Below are positions 9,839 through 11,479 of a stretch of DNA of 11,479 nucleotides, in pieces. The position numbers and the translations under genes were made by a program. The notes beneath the pieces were generated by a model. It was given only the letters and a program-made list of their open reading frames with translations. It did not search any database and was not told where the DNA came from. The stretch covers positions 1 to 11,479 of the forward strand of contig JAGCBE010000079.1 of the NCBI GenBank assembly GCA_017652345.1, in the 5' to 3' direction. Origin of the DNA: Methanobrevibacter sp. Its GTDB lineage: Archaea; Methanobacteriota; Methanobacteria; Methanobacteriales; Methanobacteriaceae. Within the stretch, counting starts at the first letter, position 1, and the number at the start of each line of letters is the position of its first letter.

Positions 9839-9839
9839 T

Positions 9840-10223
9840 TTACTTCAGAATACTAACTAAAAACTCAATAGGCTCATCTTGTATACTTAATAGCATTAGT
9901 AATGCTTCATAATCTGAATACTCTACGATTTCTCTATATTGTCAATCATACCCATATACTGTTTTTTCATATCAGATTTTTTCTAATTTCATTGTGTCTA
10001 TCTTATCTTTCTCAACAAGTCGTTTGATAAATCAGTATTCTTTACTAATCAACCTTGTAATTGTCAAATGCCAATCTTTCCAATCTCATTCTCAATTATC
10101 ATCTCGGCTCAACACTAAATACGAAGATTCCCACTTTGTAGCTGGTTCTATTCTACAAGTTTGAAATGGTCAACAATTATTTGTATGTCCATATTCATTT
10201 ATAAGTCTAATAAGTTTGTCCAT
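9840..10223 (-). CDS. Hypothetical protein, 127 residues
   Basis: I do not recognise this family. The ORF runs from ATG 10223 to TAA 9840 and uses TGA glycines, for example in NNCGPF and DDNGEGDW. It contains an N-terminal MDKLIRLINEYGH helix, a strand-rich middle (SSYLVLSRDD) and WHLTITRLISKEYGFIKRLV. It ends with an acidic tail that has a helix in YEALLMLLSIQ. The 'LISKeygFIkrLVE' segment reminds me of small phage proteins of unknown role. No signal peptide or membrane segment is seen. It sits 25 bases after the peptidase stop in the same direction and is probably cotranscribed. Confidence 0.75.
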
Positions 10224-10248
10224 GTCTTTATAACGTTACAAGATAAAA

Positions 10249-11181
10249 TTATTCTATTGGATATTCTCTATTTATTTCTGGATATGTTTCTCTTAGTGAC
10301 ATACTCAGATCTACTATCTCTTTTTGTACTTTAGCAGGCTCTCCATCATAAATTTTTCTTAAACATTTTATGATCAATAGAGCATTATTTTTCCTTTTGA
10401 TATATTCTGGATCTTTTAGAGCATCCATATCCGTATATAATATCCACATTCTCCAGTTAAACATCCATTTCCATGTTTTCATTACATCATATGTCACATA
10501 AAATCTAGATTTATGTGGTATCTTTAGTCAGTCATTTTTCATTCGACTATTCACAAATCGAAATCCATATTTATCCCATCATACCAGACAGATAGCATGT
10601 CAGCCATCATCTTCTCACAGTTTTATTCATTTTTTTAGTTCTCACGCAGATAATTGATTTCGCACTGACTGATTTCACCTCATGCATCGTACGATAGGAT
10701 TTATGTTATAGAGATATCTTTTCATCATTTCGATACATTTATCACTTCCATCCCAATCCATTGTACAGTATGCATCGAATTTTATCATCTCAAAATTTTC
10801 CAATGATATTATTCAGTTCTTTAGAGCAGTATCTACAGCTTTTTCTACATAATCTCATCCATCATATTTTTCTGTACTATGTCACATATTTCTCCACAAA
10901 TCTTTCCAGTCAGGAGTAATAATATTTTTTGTTTGGTCAGTAGGTACTTTCCCTTTCCTTGCTACTGCTAGTACTTGTACTCAGTGGCTTGTAGAGTTTG
11001 CAGTACATGATCATAAACTTCATTGGTAATTGGTTTCCCATATGTATTTTCACAGTGAAAATGATTCAGGTAGCTTTACGTTTTCATCTACCTTTATAGC
11101 TTCTTCAGCTTTGAAATCTCTTGCGTCGCTATATTCCTGTGGCAATGCAAGGCATCATGGATCTAGAATTTCTTCATTCAT
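10249..11181 (-). CDS. Papain-like cysteine peptidase (C1 family-like)
   Basis: This 310-residue protein is predicted to cleave peptide bonds through a Cys-His-Asn triad. NYQGSLGSCTANS carries the oxyanion Gln53 and the nucleophile Cys59. GGHAICLVGWD supplies His195, and FRFVNS supplies Asn211, in the order and context typical of papain-fold (C1A-like) enzymes. The usual NSWG is NSRM here. There is no secretion signal and no long inhibitory propeptide (about 45 residues precede the Gln), so it probably acts in the cytoplasm or in the virion. The C-terminal 70 residues are helical and charged. The gene ends in TAA at 10249. The ATG at 11181 follows the previous stop by two bases. The first TGA glycine is at residue 9. 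Its role in the phage is inferred only: head maturation, processing of the giant protein, or an attack on host proteins. Confidence 0.88.
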
Positions 11182-11183
11182 TT

Positions 11184-11384
11184 TTATTCATCATTAGGAC
11201 TAAAACGGCTCATATCTTGCTCAGCTTCATGCTGTGTTTGATAGACTTTTGCTTTTGCTATACGTGGTATCCAATCCTTACCCGTATAGTAATAACTTCT
11301 CATTGTATCCGTTGGATGCAATTTTTTTTGATAGCGTATCAGATAATATCCATACTTGCTACCATGTACTTTGTATTGTCGCAT
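11184..11384 (-). CDS. Small hypothetical protein, 66 residues
   Basis: The ORF runs from ATG 11384 to TAA 11184, two bases before the peptidase ATG, so it probably belongs to the same operon. The product is basic and rich in Tyr, with strands YKVHGSKYGYYLIRYQKK and MRSYYYTGKDW, then AKAKVYQTQHEAEQDM. The last resembles the 'A.vf.t..eA' helix starts common in small phage proteins. It is readable under the standard code because it happens to lack TGA. I assign no function. Confidence 0.7.
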   Translation of the reverse strand: MRQYKVHGSKYGYYLIRYQKKLHPTDTMRSYYYTGKDWIPRIAKAKVYQTQHEAEQDMSRFSPNDE

Positions 11385-11410
11385 TTTGTATATGTTAGGA
11401 AATAAAGGTG

Positions 11411-11479
11411 CTAAAGTGCTTCACTAATCACGTTTACCAATTCTTCTTTTCCCATTGTTCCTGCTTTTTGTAATACATC
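11411..11479 (-). CDS. 3' end of an unknown gene (starts beyond window)
   Basis: The last 22 codons of a frame enter from the right edge and end with TAG at 11411. The tail reads GKEELVNVISEAL, helical and protein-like. No function can be assigned. The 26 bases between this stop and the next ATG at 11384 hold no recognisable Shine-Dalgarno sequence or terminator. Confidence 0.55.
   Translation of the reverse strand, partial: DVLQKAGTMGKEELVNVISEAL

Noticed and set aside
1..11479. Genetic code 4 (UGA as Trp)
   Set aside because: It would also keep the frames open, but would place Trp at motif glycines such as GDP in the terminase and GYDG in the ART domain, and give implausible runs of Trp in Gly-rich segments.
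1..11479. tRNA genes, CRISPR arrays, insertion sequences, attachment sites
   Set aside because: No cloverleaf-like stretch, spaced direct repeats, transposase motifs or integrase were seen on either strand.

Overview
The window reads as part of an AT-rich double-stranded DNA phage or prophage whose genes use genetic code 25, in which UGA is glycine. That code is known from Absconditabacteria (SR1), Gracilibacteria and their phages. Every gene I can support is on the minus strand. Under the standard code these genes break into short fragments, but reading TGA as sense restores long frames that all end in TAA or TAG. Glycine fits the recoded positions better than tryptophan. TGA falls where conserved motifs want Gly, for example the terminase GTP-x-G and GDP elements and the DENGNP and GYDG elements of an ADP-ribosyltransferase-like domain. 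Ordinary TGG codons still encode Trp.

In transcription order (right to left) the layout is as follows. First comes the 3' end of an unknown gene (11411-11479), then a 66-residue hypothetical protein, then a 310-residue papain-like cysteine peptidase with a complete catalytic set. Next are a 127-residue hypothetical protein, a stretch of about 140 bases that may hold one very small gene, and a 280-residue beta-rich, probably structural protein. The large terminase subunit (560 residues) overlaps that gene's stop codon as TAATG. A strong hairpin terminator and a candidate promoter follow, and then one giant reading frame that is open for 2343 codons and runs off the left edge.

The giant product has the make-up of a phage 'polyvalent' protein, a class proposed to enter the host with the DNA or to act early in infection. 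From the N terminus it shows a Gln/Gly/Thr-rich leader, a Gly-rich partly hydrophobic segment, and a possible barnase/EndoU/RelE-like nuclease domain. These are followed by a zincin with HELLH, a long module of conserved polyvalent-protein blocks with no assigned activity, two tandem ADP-ribosyltransferase-like domains and a charged helical tail. The promoter places its ATG almost at the transcription start, and no start in the window has a clear Shine-Dalgarno sequence, so leaderless or SD-independent initiation is likely.

The window thus joins DNA packaging and structural genes with a set of predicted protein- and nucleic-acid-modifying activities. All the long genes can be read in full only in a UGA-to-Gly host. 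Phage versus prophage, and Absconditabacteria versus Gracilibacteria, cannot be decided from this sequence alone.
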